Under the pieces are notes generated by a model. It saw only the letters and a program-made list of their open reading frames with translations. It had not been told where the DNA came from and searched no databases. The translations under genes were made by a program, and so were the position numbers. A DNA stretch of 64,000 nt from Natronoarchaeum rubrum. Lineage in GTDB: Archaea; Halobacteriota; Halobacteria; Halobacteriales; Natronoarchaeaceae. This document shows positions 31,934 through 40,027 of the stretch, piece after piece. Positions within the stretch are counted from its first letter, which is position 1; each line of letters begins with the position of its first letter. The DNA is taken from assembly GCF_024494695.1 (NCBI RefSeq), contig NZ_JANHDP010000001.1, forward strand, positions 248,001 through 312,000. The letters are read 5' to 3'.

Positions 31934-31962
31934 TTTACTGACAACGCGCCACTGTCAGTAAA
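31934..31962. promoter_or_regulatory. Perfect 10-bp inverted repeat at the glpK transcription start (operator candidate)
   Basis: TTTACTGACA (31934-31943) and TGTCAGTAAA (31953-31962) form a perfect inverted repeat with a 9-base spacer. They overlap the predicted transcription start behind the TATA box, a position expected for a repressor. The outer TTTAC...GTAAA arms have the same 29-base span as the repeat upstream of glpA. It could alternatively act as an RNA hairpin in the glpK leader. Confidence 0.6.
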
Positions 31963-32008
31963 ACAGCGGCGTGGGTCGGACGATCGGTCCGGCCAGTTCG
32001 ATCAAACC

Positions 32009-33547
32009 ATGACAGAGAATACCTACGTCGGCGCTGTCGATCAGGGCACGACCGGCACGCGATTCATGGTGTTCGACCACGGCGGGCAGGTCGTGGCGAA
32101 CGCCTACGAGAAGCACGAACAGATCTACCCGGAACCCGGCTGGGTCGAGCACGACCCCCGGGAGATCTGGGAGAACACCAAGGACGTCATCACGCAGGCG
32201 CTGGCCGAAGCCGGCATCGGCGCCGATCAGCTCGAAGCGATCGGCGTCACCAACCAGCGCGAGACGACGTTGCTGTGGGACGCCGACTCCGGGCGGCCGA
32301 TCCACAACGCCATCGTCTGGCAGGACCGGCGGACGACCGACCGGATCGAACAGCTGCAGGAGGAGGGCAAGGCCGACGACGTGCAGGCCAAGACCGGCCT
32401 GGAGCCCGACGCCTACTTCTCGGCGACGAAGGCCGAGTGGCTGCTCGACAACGCCGACCCGATCAAGACCGAACGCGCGCGGCCCGCGGATGTGCGAGAG
32501 CGCGCCGAGGAGGGAGAGATCCTCTTTGGCACGATCGACACGTGGGTGATCTACAACCTCACCGGCAACCACATCACCGACGTCACGAACGCCTCGCGGA
32601 CGATGCTGTTCGACATCCACGACATGGAGTGGGACGACGAACTCCTCGAAGAGTTCGACGTGCCCCGCGAGATGCTGCCGGAGGTACGACCCTCCAGCGA
32701 CGAGGACTACTACGGGCACACCGATTCCGACGGGTTCCTCGACGCCGAGGTCCCCGTTGCGGGCGCACTGGGCGACCAGCAGGCCGCGCTGTTCGGCCAG
32801 ACCTGCTTCGACGCGGGCGACGCGAAGAACACCTACGGCACCGGGTCGTTCTTCCTGATGAACACCGGCAACGAGGCCGTCGAGAGCGACCACGGGCTGC
32901 TGACGACCGTCGGCTTCCAGCGCTCGGGCGAGCCAGTCCAGTACGCGCTGGAGGGAGCGATCTTCATCACCGGCGCCGCGATCGAGTGGCTCGAAGACAT
33001 GGAGCTCATCGACGACGCCGCCGAAACCGCGGAACTCGCGCGCAGCGTCGATTCGACCGACGGCGTCTACTTCGTCCCCGCCTTCACCGGGCTGGGCGCG
33101 CCCCACTGGGACCAGCGCGCCCGAGGGACGATTCTCGGAATGACCCGTGGGACGCGCAAGGAACACGTCGTCCGGGCGACCCTGGAGTCGATCGCCTACC
33201 AGACCCGCGACGTCGCCGAGGCCATGGAGGCCGACAGCGGCATCGACATGCAGACGCTGCGGGTCGACGGCGGCGCGGTCAAGAACAACTTCCTCTGTCA
33301 GCTCCAGTCCGACATCATCGACACGGACATCGCGCGCCCGGAGGTCGACGAGACCACCGCGCTCGGCTCGGCGTACGCGGCGGGACTCGCGGTCGGCTAC
33401 TGGGAGACGGCCGACGAACTCCGAGACAACTGGCAGATCGACCGCGAGTTCGAGCCCGACCAGAGCGCCGACTACGAGGACAAGTACGACCGCTGGTCGG
33501 AGGCCGTCGATCGATCGCTCGACTGGGCCCGCGACGGGGGTGACTGA
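32009..33547 (+). CDS. glpK: Glycerol kinase
   Basis: This 512-residue FGGY-family kinase begins YVGAVDQGTTGTRFMVFDHGG, with the phosphate-binding loop DQGTTGTR. It has the glycerol-contacting NQRETT and IVWQDRRT motifs (about 85-115) and a GTGSFFLMNTG adenosine-site segment. Length and motifs are those of standard GlpK. It phosphorylates glycerol to sn-glycerol-3-phosphate using ATP. The ATG at 32009 was chosen over an upstream in-frame ATG at 31922, because that extension would cover the TATA box and operator. It is followed two bases later by a membrane protein gene. Confidence 0.96.
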   Translation: MTENTYVGAVDQGTTGTRFMVFDHGGQVVANAYEKHEQIYPEPGWVEHDPREIWENTKDVITQALAEAGIGADQLEAIGVTNQRETTLLWDADSGRPIHNAIVWQDRRTTDRIEQLQEEGKADDVQAKTGLEPDAYFSATKAEWLLDNADPIKTERARPADVRERAEEGEILFGTIDTWVIYNLTGNHITDVTNASRTMLFDIHDMEWDDELLEEFDVPREMLPEVRPSSDEDYYGHTDSDGFLDAEVPVAGALGDQQAALFGQTCFDAGDAKNTYGTGSFFLMNTGNEAVESDHGLLTTVGFQRSGEPVQYALEGAIFITGAAIEWLEDMELIDDAAETAELARSVDSTDGVYFVPAFTGLGAPHWDQRARGTILGMTRGTRKEHVVRATLESIAYQTRDVAEAMEADSGIDMQTLRVDGGAVKNNFLCQLQSDIIDTDIARPEVDETTALGSAYAAGLAVGYWETADELRDNWQIDREFEPDQSADYEDKYDRWSEAVDRSLDWARDGGD

Positions 33548-33549
33548 GC

Positions 33550-34614
33550 ATGACGCTGGAAATGGCCGTCATGCAGGTCCCTGTCATCGGCCTCGAGTGG
33601 GAGCACTTCATCGTGCTCGTGCTCGCGGCCGCGGCCGGCGGCGCGTTCGGCGCGGCGATCGGCGCGCTGCCGTCGTTCGTGTTCACCGGGTTCGTCGTCC
33701 TGCTGGGCGAGGGCCTGGCCGCGCTCGCCGGACCGGGAAGCGAGTTCACCGAACTCGGCGGCATGGAACTGGCGTCCGGCGTCACCAACACGATCGGGTT
33801 CGGTCCCGTCACCGGCCCGCACGTCGCCTTCGCCGGCGGCGTCGCGGCGACGTCGTACGCGGGCATGCGGTACGGCGAGATGGAGCCCCCGGACTGGGAC
33901 TACCACTTCGGGAAGAACATCCTCTACGCGTTCGGTACGAAGCCCGACATCCTCGCGGTGGGTGCCGTCTTCGGCGTGCTGGGGATGCTGATCGTCCGCA
34001 CGTTCAACGGCCTCAGCCTGCCGTTCGACACGATCGCGTTCGCCGTGTTCGCGACCGCGCTGCTCGCGCGGCCGATCTTCGGCTACCCGGTGATCGGGAG
34101 TCCGCGCGGCGACGGCTACTTCGACATGACGCCGTTCGAGCGCGAGGAGGAACGCGGCGACGGTAGCGGTCGGCTCACCGTCGAGCCGTGGCTGCCCCAG
34201 CAGTACACGTGGTCCGGCGTCACGACGATCGGTCTCGTCGGCGGCGCGCTGGGCGGCTGGACCTGGATCATGACCGGCAGCATCTTCATGGCCTACGGCA
34301 TCTCGGCGGCCAGCCTGCTGTTCCTGAATCTCGGCGTCGAGAACTTCCCGGTCACCCACCACATCACGCTCGGCGGCTCGACGTTCGCCGTCGTCGCTGC
34401 CGGCGGGACGGGCAGCGAGCTCGTCGTGATGCTCGCGGCGATCTTCGGCGGCGTCGTCGGTGCGCTGCTCGGCGAGGTCACCCAGCGGATCGCCTACGCG
34501 CACTCGGGGACCCACGTCGACCCGCCCGCGATGTCGATCTTCCTGTACACGCTCGCGATCGGCGTGCTGTACCTGCTCGACATCCTTCCCAACTCCGGCT
34601 ACCTCGGGCTCTGA
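33550..34614 (+). CDS. Membrane protein of the glp operon (DUF7973-like), candidate glycerol facilitator
   Basis: This 354-residue protein has about nine hydrophobic helices, many with Gly/Ala packing (for example AAAAGGAFGAAIGALPSF near 24-42). Two loops look conserved: TNTIGFGPVTGPHVAFAGG (about 78-96) and THHITLGGSTFAVVAAGG (about 272-290). It shares no aquaporin NPA motif. It starts two bases after the glpK stop, so it is cotranscribed with it. In other haloarchaea a gene in this position has been called glpX and proposed to move glycerol, without biochemical proof. A role in glycerol uptake is a context inference. Confidence 0.75.
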   Translation: MTLEMAVMQVPVIGLEWEHFIVLVLAAAAGGAFGAAIGALPSFVFTGFVVLLGEGLAALAGPGSEFTELGGMELASGVTNTIGFGPVTGPHVAFAGGVAATSYAGMRYGEMEPPDWDYHFGKNILYAFGTKPDILAVGAVFGVLGMLIVRTFNGLSLPFDTIAFAVFATALLARPIFGYPVIGSPRGDGYFDMTPFEREEERGDGSGRLTVEPWLPQQYTWSGVTTIGLVGGALGGWTWIMTGSIFMAYGISAASLLFLNLGVENFPVTHHITLGGSTFAVVAAGGTGSELVVMLAAIFGGVVGALLGEVTQRIAYAHSGTHVDPPAMSIFLYTLAIGVLYLLDILPNSGYLGL

Positions 34615-34629
34615 TCGGCAACAGCCCGC

Positions 34630-35115
34630 CTACCGGTTTCCGTTCTCCGCGTTGTCGTCGTACGTGAGATCGGTTAGGATCTCCTCGGCGTGATCCTCGG
34701 GGTCGACGCCCTCGTACGTCGCCGCGATTCGGCCCGCACCGTCGACGACGTACGTGTTGCGGAACACGCCGTCGAACGTGTTGCCGAACATGTTCTTCTC
34801 GCCGTAGGAGTCGTACGCGCTCGCGACTTCGCCCGACTCGTCCGACAGCAGCGCGATCGGCAGGTCGTGCTTCTCGGCGAACTTCGCGAGGTCCTCGACC
34901 GGGTCGTCGCTGATGCCCACGACCGCGATGTCGCGCTCGGCGAACTCCTCGTAGGCGTCGCGGAAGCTACACGCCTCTGTCGTACAGCCCGGCGTATCCG
35001 CCCGCGGGTAGAAGTAGACGACGACCCGCTGTCCCTCGAACTCAGCGAGCGTTCTCGTCTCGCCGCGCTGGTCCGGCAGTTCGAACTCGGGCGCCTCGTC
35101 GCCGATATCGAGCAT
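34630..35115 (-). CDS. bcp: Peroxiredoxin, BCP/PrxQ type
   Basis: This 161-residue thiol peroxidase has the motif YPRADTPGCTTEACSFRD (about 38-55), containing the peroxidatic cysteine and, five residues on, the resolving cysteine typical of PrxQ/BCP. The segment VVGISDDPVEDLAKFAEKHDLPIALLSDE is family-conserved. It reduces hydrogen and organic peroxides in the cytoplasm with electrons from thioredoxin. It is convergent with the glpK operon, with only 15 bases between stops. It starts 95 bases downstream of the halocyanin gene, on the same strand but probably with its own promoter. Confidence 0.94.
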   Translation of the reverse strand: MLDIGDEAPEFELPDQRGETRTLAEFEGQRVVVYFYPRADTPGCTTEACSFRDAYEEFAERDIAVVGISDDPVEDLAKFAEKHDLPIALLSDESGEVASAYDSYGEKNMFGNTFDGVFRNTYVVDGAGRIAATYEGVDPEDHAEEILTDLTYDDNAENGNR

Positions 35116-35210
35116 ACCCACTTGGTGAGCGCCGACGGCAAAACGGGTTTTGCTTGCCGGGATCGGGACGCCGCGGCGACCCCCCAGCGACGCCGTGGGG
35201 CGTTCTTCCG

Positions 35211-35798
35211 TCACCTGACGGAGAAGTTGCCTTCGAGTCCGAGCGTCTGGTGTGGGGCACAGAAGTACTCGTAGTCGCCCGCCGCCTCGAACGTGTGGAC
35301 GTGCTCGTACCCCTCGGCGTAGGTGTCCGACGCCGATCCCGGCGTTCCTCTCCACGTAGATTCGTCGGGCTTCGACCGGACGCGGAGGTTGTGTCCGCCC
35401 GCCCGCCAGACCCAGCGAACGGTGTCGCCGCGTTCGATCTCGAACGTCGAGGGGTCGAACTGGAACCCGTCGGGTGCGACTTCGACCACGAGATCCGGCT
35501 CGGGCGAGTCGTCGCCGTTTGCCCCCGACTGTCCGGTCGTCTCACCGGACTGCTCGCCAGTGTCGCCCGCCTCGCCGGCGGTCTCGTTTTCGCCGGTTGA
35601 CGCCGACGCGGACGGCTCCTCGGAGTCGTCGGTGGCGTCGCCGTCGTCGGCAGCCGACGCGTCGGCGTCGTCCGCGGGCTCGGCGCCCGGCTCCCACGGG
35701 TTCGAGAGACAGCCCGCAAGACTACCTGCGAGCGCCGTTGCGGCAAGTCGAAGTGCTGTTCGTCGGTCGGTCGCGTCGGCGTCGATCTGGTCAGTCAT
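35211..35798 (-). CDS. Halocyanin-like blue copper lipoprotein (axial Met replaced by Leu)
   Basis: This 195-residue protein has a Tat-like RR (12-13) and a lipobox LAGC with Cys30. An Asp/Ser/Glu-rich flexible linker (about 37-100) precedes a C-terminal plastocyanin domain. Copper ligands are H136 (AGGHNLR), C180 and H183 (YFCAPH). The expected axial methionine of the CxxHxxxGM motif is Leu188 (GLEG). It should act as a membrane-anchored electron carrier on the outer face. It is last in an operon with an MCP-like transducer, a [2Fe-2S] protein and a membrane protein; its start overlaps the preceding stop by four bases. Confidence 0.9.
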   Translation of the reverse strand: MTDQIDADATDRRTALRLAATALAGSLAGCLSNPWEPGAEPADDADASAADDGDATDDSEEPSASASTGENETAGEAGDTGEQSGETTGQSGANGDDSPEPDLVVEVAPDGFQFDPSTFEIERGDTVRWVWRAGGHNLRVRSKPDESTWRGTPGSASDTYAEGYEHVHTFEAAGDYEYFCAPHQTLGLEGNFSVR

Positions 35799-36427
35799 GG
35801 GTTTCGAGCGGTCGTCGGAGCGGCGTCGTCGGTCGGAGCGACGTCGTCAGTTGCAGCCGTTGCCGGCGGGGCGGTGTAGGCGTCTACGAGTAGCGGACCG
35901 GCGTGTACGGCGCCGGTCAGCAGGAAGACGACGCTTCCGGTCGCCATCGGAAACGTCACCGCGGCGGCCAGCACCAGCAGGCTGCCGGCGCTGCCGGCGG
36001 CGTACGCGAGTCGATTCCGGCCGCGGGCGAGGATCGCAGTCAGCGCGAAGCCAAGGGCGAACGCCACGATCCAGGGGTGCCACAGCGCGTAGCGCGCGAC
36101 CGACCGCGGCGCGACGCCGATCACCACCGAGAGGTTGACGGCGGTCGCGACGCCGACCAACGCGGTCCAGATCCACAGCGGAGGACTGTACCGCACCGCC
36201 CGCGACGCGACGGTCAGGCCCACAGTCGCCATCAGCAGCGTCGCGCCGAGCCAACCCAGCACGATCGCGGTCGTCCCCTCGACGCCGACCGCGCCGAGGA
36301 CGACGCCGGGGTTCCAGGCGACGTACTGCGTCGCCGCCCAGCCGATCGCGCCCAGCAGCGCCCCGAGGACGAGAAATCGGTTCGTGCCGACGCCGTCGTG
36401 GAGGTCGGATCGGCCGGCGTCGCTCAT
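35795..36427 (-). CDS. Multi-pass membrane protein in the transducer/halocyanin operon
   Basis: This 210-residue protein has about six hydrophobic segments (about 17-37, 40-58, 60-76, 88-106, 118-135 and 142-183). Loops contain HPW and AVHAGP near the third and last helices. The C-terminal tail is Ala/Thr/Asp-rich. No heme or quinone motif is certain, although single His residues near helices 4 and 6 could be ligands. It overlaps both neighbours by four bases (ATGA at each end), so it is translationally coupled to the ferredoxin-domain gene before it and the halocyanin after it. The family was not recognised. Confidence 0.75.
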   Translation of the reverse strand: MSDAGRSDLHDGVGTNRFLVLGALLGAIGWAATQYVAWNPGVVLGAVGVEGTTAIVLGWLGATLLMATVGLTVASRAVRYSPPLWIWTALVGVATAVNLSVVIGVAPRSVARYALWHPWIVAFALGFALTAILARGRNRLAYAAGSAGSLLVLAAAVTFPMATGSVVFLLTGAVHAGPLLVDAYTAPPATAATDDVAPTDDAAPTTARNP

Positions 36428-37278
36428 CGGTCGTCCTCCTCGTCGGACGGGGCACTGCCGTCGGCGACGTGCTGGCCGAACACGCCGTCGTGCTTGACGA
36501 CCGAGACGTCGCCCTGTACGGTCGTCCGGCAGGACAGCCGGAGATCGTCGTCGCCGGAGTGGGGCGGCAGTTCGAGACGCCGACGCTCGCGTTCCGAGGG
36601 ATCGTCAACGTCGCCACAGACCTCGACGGCACAGGTCCCACAGAGGCCGTTCCCGCCGCAGTTCGCCACCTGCGAGACGTCGTTGTACGGCGATCGCCCC
36701 TCCGCCCGGAGCAGTACGTCGCGAAGCGTGGCTCCCTCCTCGCACGTGATCGCCCGGCCGTCGAACTCAACGGTCGGACGGCGCTGAAACGCCGGACTCT
36801 CGCCGACGTACACCATGTCGATCGCGGCGATCAGCCAGCACCCCTCGTGCTCGCCCGTGGACTGGCGTTCGAGGACGAACTCGTAGGTGCGGTCCCGGCC
36901 GTCCTCCGGCCGGGCGAGCACCTTCTGAACCGCCCGGTCGCCGTCGACGTCGATCGGGCCGCGCTCGACGGTCTCGGCGGCGACCAGCGGGCGATAGATC
37001 GGATTCGTCATCGCGGCCGCCACGCCCTCGAAATCGCCGTGGCGGCGTCGAAACGCCGGTGCGGCGAACGCGAACAGCGTCCGCAGGATCCGGTCTTGCG
37101 CTCTCTGCGGGTCTGACGAACCAGTCGGATCGCCTTCCCGGTCGGCGTTCCGAATCGCGCTGGTCTGGGCCTCGACCACTTGTTCGGGCGTCAGCTCCGG
37201 GTCCGGCTCGCGCGGTCGGTCGTTGGGGGATCGATCGGCGTCCGAATCATCACGGAGTTCGATTCCGTCATCGGTCAT
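36424..37278 (-). CDS. DUF4864-[2Fe-2S] ferredoxin fusion protein
   Basis: This 284-residue soluble protein has three parts. There is an acidic N-terminus. A DUF4864-like domain (about 28-165) has TPEQVVEAQ, LFAFAAPAFRRRHGDF, NPIYRPLV and GCWLIAAIDMVY. A C-terminal [2Fe-2S] ferredoxin domain (about 168-262) has cysteines C207-x5-C213-x2-C216 and C250. That spacing is the adrenodoxin/CGG-CGTC type rather than plant type. No signal peptide, so it is cytoplasmic. Its ATG overlaps the stop of the upstream MCP gene by one base, and its end overlaps the membrane gene by four. A redox input to the transducer is plausible but unproven. Confidence 0.85.
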   Translation of the reverse strand: MTDDGIELRDDSDADRSPNDRPREPDPELTPEQVVEAQTSAIRNADREGDPTGSSDPQRAQDRILRTLFAFAAPAFRRRHGDFEGVAAAMTNPIYRPLVAAETVERGPIDVDGDRAVQKVLARPEDGRDRTYEFVLERQSTGEHEGCWLIAAIDMVYVGESPAFQRRPTVEFDGRAITCEEGATLRDVLLRAEGRSPYNDVSQVANCGGNGLCGTCAVEVCGDVDDPSERERRRLELPPHSGDDDLRLSCRTTVQGDVSVVKHDGVFGQHVADGSAPSDEEDDR

Positions 37279-38843
37279 CAGGCGGCACCTCGTCGCCGCG
37301 TCGTCTCGGTCGCCCGCCCGACCGTGAACGCGTCGAGGCGCTCGTCGAGGTCGTCGGCCGCGGACGACAGCCGCTCGATGCGCCGGCTCACCGCGTCGAT
37401 TGCCGCCCGCTGCTCTTGGGTGCGCTCCGCGACCTCGCCCGCCTCCTCGGCGGTCGCCTCGCCGATCCGGCGCACCTGCTCGACTGCCCGGGCGACCTCC
37501 TGGGCGCGCTCGGCCTGTCGATCGGTCGCGTCGTCGATCTCCTCGACGCCGGCCCTGGTGTCCTCGACGACCGCCTCGACGTCTTCCAGCGCGTCGAACG
37601 CCGTCTCGATCGTCTCGGCGCCCCGATCGACCGCGTCCTCCGTCTCCCGCATGCCCGCTAGCGTCTCCTCGGTCTGTGCTTCCAAGGACTCGACCAGCGC
37701 GTCGATCTCGTCGGCCGCGTCGCCGGTGTCGTCCGCGAGTTTCTTGATCCGACTGCTGATGATGTGCGCGGCGTCGCCGCCGGAGGACCGAGCGGACTCG
37801 ATCTGCGCGTTGATCGCGATCTTGTTCGACCGCTTTGCCATTTCGGCGATCCTGTCGGCCGTCTCACCGATGTCGCCCATCATTTCGTGGAGCGCGGCCA
37901 CGTCGGCGACCGATCGATCGGTCTGGTCTCGGATCACGTCGAGTTCTGCGAGCGCCGCCTCGGCGGCGGCGCCGCCCTCGCGCGTCGTCCGGGCGGCGCG
38001 CTCGGACCGCTCGGCGACGGCGTCGGCCTCGGCGGCGATCTCCTCGACGCTGGCCGAGAGATCTCCGGTCGCCGTCGCCGTCCGATCGACGCGCTGGTGC
38101 TGCTCGATCACGCCCTCGCTGATCGACTCGGTCGAGTCGGCGACGTCGCCCGCGGCGGCCCGAGCGCTCTGGACGCTGTCCGCGGTCGCGGTCGCGGCCT
38201 CGGAGACGGTGCGGCTGAACGTCCGCACCTCCCCGACGAGCCGTTCGGTTCTGTCCATCATCGCGTTGAAGTTCAGCGCCATCGCGTCGAACTGCGGGAC
38301 GTCGGTGTCCTCGTCCATGCGCCGCGTGAGATCGCCGCGCTCGCAGGCGGCGAGCGTCCGCGATTGGGCCGTCGCGACCGACGCCAGCTCCCGGTTGAGC
38401 GACTCGACCGCGTCGACCTGCGCGCCCAGTTCGTCGCGAAGTTCGGCGACGCTCCACGAGAGCCGGCCGATCTCGTCGTCCCGGCCGATCTCGAACTCGT
38501 CGTCGAAGCGACTCCGATCGACGACCGCCTGCGTCCGCCGATCTAGCGTCCGGAGTCCGCCGACGACCGACTGACGGACCGCGACGAGGGCGAACGCCTC
38601 GGCGGTGACGAACACGCCCAGCAGCAAGATCGCGCCGCCGAACACGGCGTCTGCCTGGGCCGGCGTCGCAGCGAGTCTCGTCGTCACCCACCAGACGGCG
38701 CCGGTGAGCAGTACCAGCGCCAGCGCGGCGAGCGCGAGCCCCACCGCGAGCAACTGTCCGGTGATACTCGTCCGCGGATCGATCTGCTGTCTGACCTCGG
38801 GAGCCAGATCTCGGGCGAGCGCCCGGGCAAAAGCAAATGGCAT
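37278..38843 (-). CDS. MCP-like transducer without an extracytoplasmic sensor domain
   Basis: This 521-residue protein has two transmembrane helices (about 28-53 and 66-88) separated by only about 12 residues, so it has no external ligand-binding domain. A HAMP-like segment (about 95-205) and a long coiled-coil signalling domain follow. The hairpin tip (about 333-356) reads KRSNKIAINAQIESARSSGG, a divergent form of the usual QTNLLALNAAIEAARAGE; binding to CheW/CheA may be altered. The ATG at 38841-38843 is preferred because a TATA box lies about 30 bases upstream. It leads an overlapping operon with a ferredoxin fusion, a membrane protein and a halocyanin. Confidence 0.88.
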   Translation of the reverse strand: MPFAFARALARDLAPEVRQQIDPRTSITGQLLAVGLALAALALVLLTGAVWWVTTRLAATPAQADAVFGGAILLLGVFVTAEAFALVAVRQSVVGGLRTLDRRTQAVVDRSRFDDEFEIGRDDEIGRLSWSVAELRDELGAQVDAVESLNRELASVATAQSRTLAACERGDLTRRMDEDTDVPQFDAMALNFNAMMDRTERLVGEVRTFSRTVSEAATATADSVQSARAAAGDVADSTESISEGVIEQHQRVDRTATATGDLSASVEEIAAEADAVAERSERAARTTREGGAAAEAALAELDVIRDQTDRSVADVAALHEMMGDIGETADRIAEMAKRSNKIAINAQIESARSSGGDAAHIISSRIKKLADDTGDAADEIDALVESLEAQTEETLAGMRETEDAVDRGAETIETAFDALEDVEAVVEDTRAGVEEIDDATDRQAERAQEVARAVEQVRRIGEATAEEAGEVAERTQEQRAAIDAVSRRIERLSSAADDLDERLDAFTVGRATETTRRRGAA

Positions 38844-38871
38844 ACGATCGCTGCACGTTCCGCAGTAAAGA

Positions 38872-38880
38872 GGATATTTC
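38872..38880 (-). promoter_or_regulatory. TATA box of the transducer operon
   Basis: On the minus strand GAAATATCC is centred about 33 bases before the ATG at 38843, giving a near-leaderless transcript for the four-gene operon. Confidence 0.45.
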
Positions 38881-39028
38881 AGATTCTCTCCCAAATTCAA
38901 CGGAACTTCGCCCAAAAACCGGGATATCGGGGCGCACTCGCCGATCTCGTCTCCACACGTGGCTGGTAGATGCCGCCGCTGTCGGTCGCGGTCGTGCTCG
39001 GAAGAACCCGCTCAGCACGGTGGCTTCG

Positions 39029-40027
39029 TCAGTCCAGCCGCTCGGCGGCGTCGCGCTCGATCAGCGGCTCGGCGTTCGTCTCGGGCAGCGTCACGACGTC
39101 CTCGGCGGTCAGCTCGTACTCCCGCTCGTCGACGCCGAAGATCTCGCCCACGTCCTTGGTGATGCGGACGGTGGTTCGGTCCTCGTCGAGCGTGTCCGGT
39201 CGGCCGGGACCGTCTTCGGACGCCGGCGCGGCGTCACCCTCGATCCCGCCGTCGTTGCTCGGCGCCGCGCTTCCGGACGGCGCCGCGCCGCCCTCGACGT
39301 CGTCGGCCGTCGCGTCTCCGCTGTCGGCAGCCGGATCCGAATCCGGCGATCTCCCCTCGGCCGGTTCGTCGCCGCCGCCCATCAGGTCGGCCGCGCTGAC
39401 CGAGGACGCCTCGCCCGTCGGTCGATCCGCCGACGAATCGGCGTCGTCGGCGTCGCTCCGCCCGCCGTCGACCGGCGGCGGTGCGGCGTCCGGCGGCTGA
39501 GCCTCGGCGTCCGGCGACTGGGACTCGGCGTCCGACGAGGGCGGAGCCGTTCGGCCGGCGCTCGGCGGCGCCCCGGCGTCCGCGTCGCTCGCCGTCGGAT
39601 CGTCGGTCCCCGCATCGGCGCCGCCAGCCGACGCCTCGACGTCGCCCGACAGCACGTCGAGGACGTGGGCCTTGTTGGTCTCGATGCGGTCGACCAGGTC
39701 CTCGAACAGGTCCTGTTCCTCGGCGGTCAACCCCTCCTCGTCGGAGGGCATGCCCGCCGCGGCGAGGCTGGCACGTTTGACGAGTTTCCCCATCCGGCGC
39801 TCGTAGATCGCCTCGACGACCTCCTCGGCGGTCTCGATCTTGTCGGTGAGCCGGCCGACTTCCTCGGAGGAAAAGGGGTCCTCGGCGCGCTCGGCGGCCC
39901 GGTCGCGTTCGTCTTTGAGTTCGGCGACGTACTCCCCGACGTCCTCGTAGAAGCTGTCCCGCAGGTGCTGGAGGCTGTCTTTCTGTCGCTCCTTGCTCTG
40001 GACGGAACGGAGGTCGTCGAGATTCAT
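39029..40027 (-). CDS. GINS complex subunit (Gins51-like) with long disordered linker
   Basis: This 332-residue replication factor has an N-terminal alpha-helical A domain (about 1-125), with LDDLRSVQSKERQKDSLQHL and IYERRMGKLVKRASL as in archaeal Gins15/51. The B domain is the small C-terminal beta domain (about 285-332; TVRITKDVGEIFGVDEREYEL). Between them lies an unusually long Asp/Ala/Pro/Ser-rich linker of about 155 residues. GINS joins MCM and the GAN nuclease in the archaeal replisome. The start overlaps the stop of the primase small subunit gene by four bases, a gene order known in archaea. Confidence 0.9.
   Translation of the reverse strand: MNLDDLRSVQSKERQKDSLQHLRDSFYEDVGEYVAELKDERDRAAERAEDPFSSEEVGRLTDKIETAEEVVEAIYERRMGKLVKRASLAAAGMPSDEEGLTAEEQDLFEDLVDRIETNKAHVLDVLSGDVEASAGGADAGTDDPTASDADAGAPPSAGRTAPPSSDAESQSPDAEAQPPDAAPPPVDGGRSDADDADSSADRPTGEASSVSAADLMGGGDEPAEGRSPDSDPAADSGDATADDVEGGAAPSGSAAPSNDGGIEGDAAPASEDGPGRPDTLDEDRTTVRITKDVGEIFGVDEREYELTAEDVVTLPETNAEPLIERDAAERLD

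Noticed and set aside
31922..32008. Upstream in-frame extension of glycerol kinase
   Set aside because: It would cover the predicted transcription start and the perfect inverted repeat, and adds no residues typical of glycerol kinase.
36424..37278. Succinate dehydrogenase or xanthine-oxidase iron-sulfur subunit
   Set aside because: Only a single [2Fe-2S] domain is present, fused to a DUF4864-like domain, with no second cluster or partner subunits nearby.
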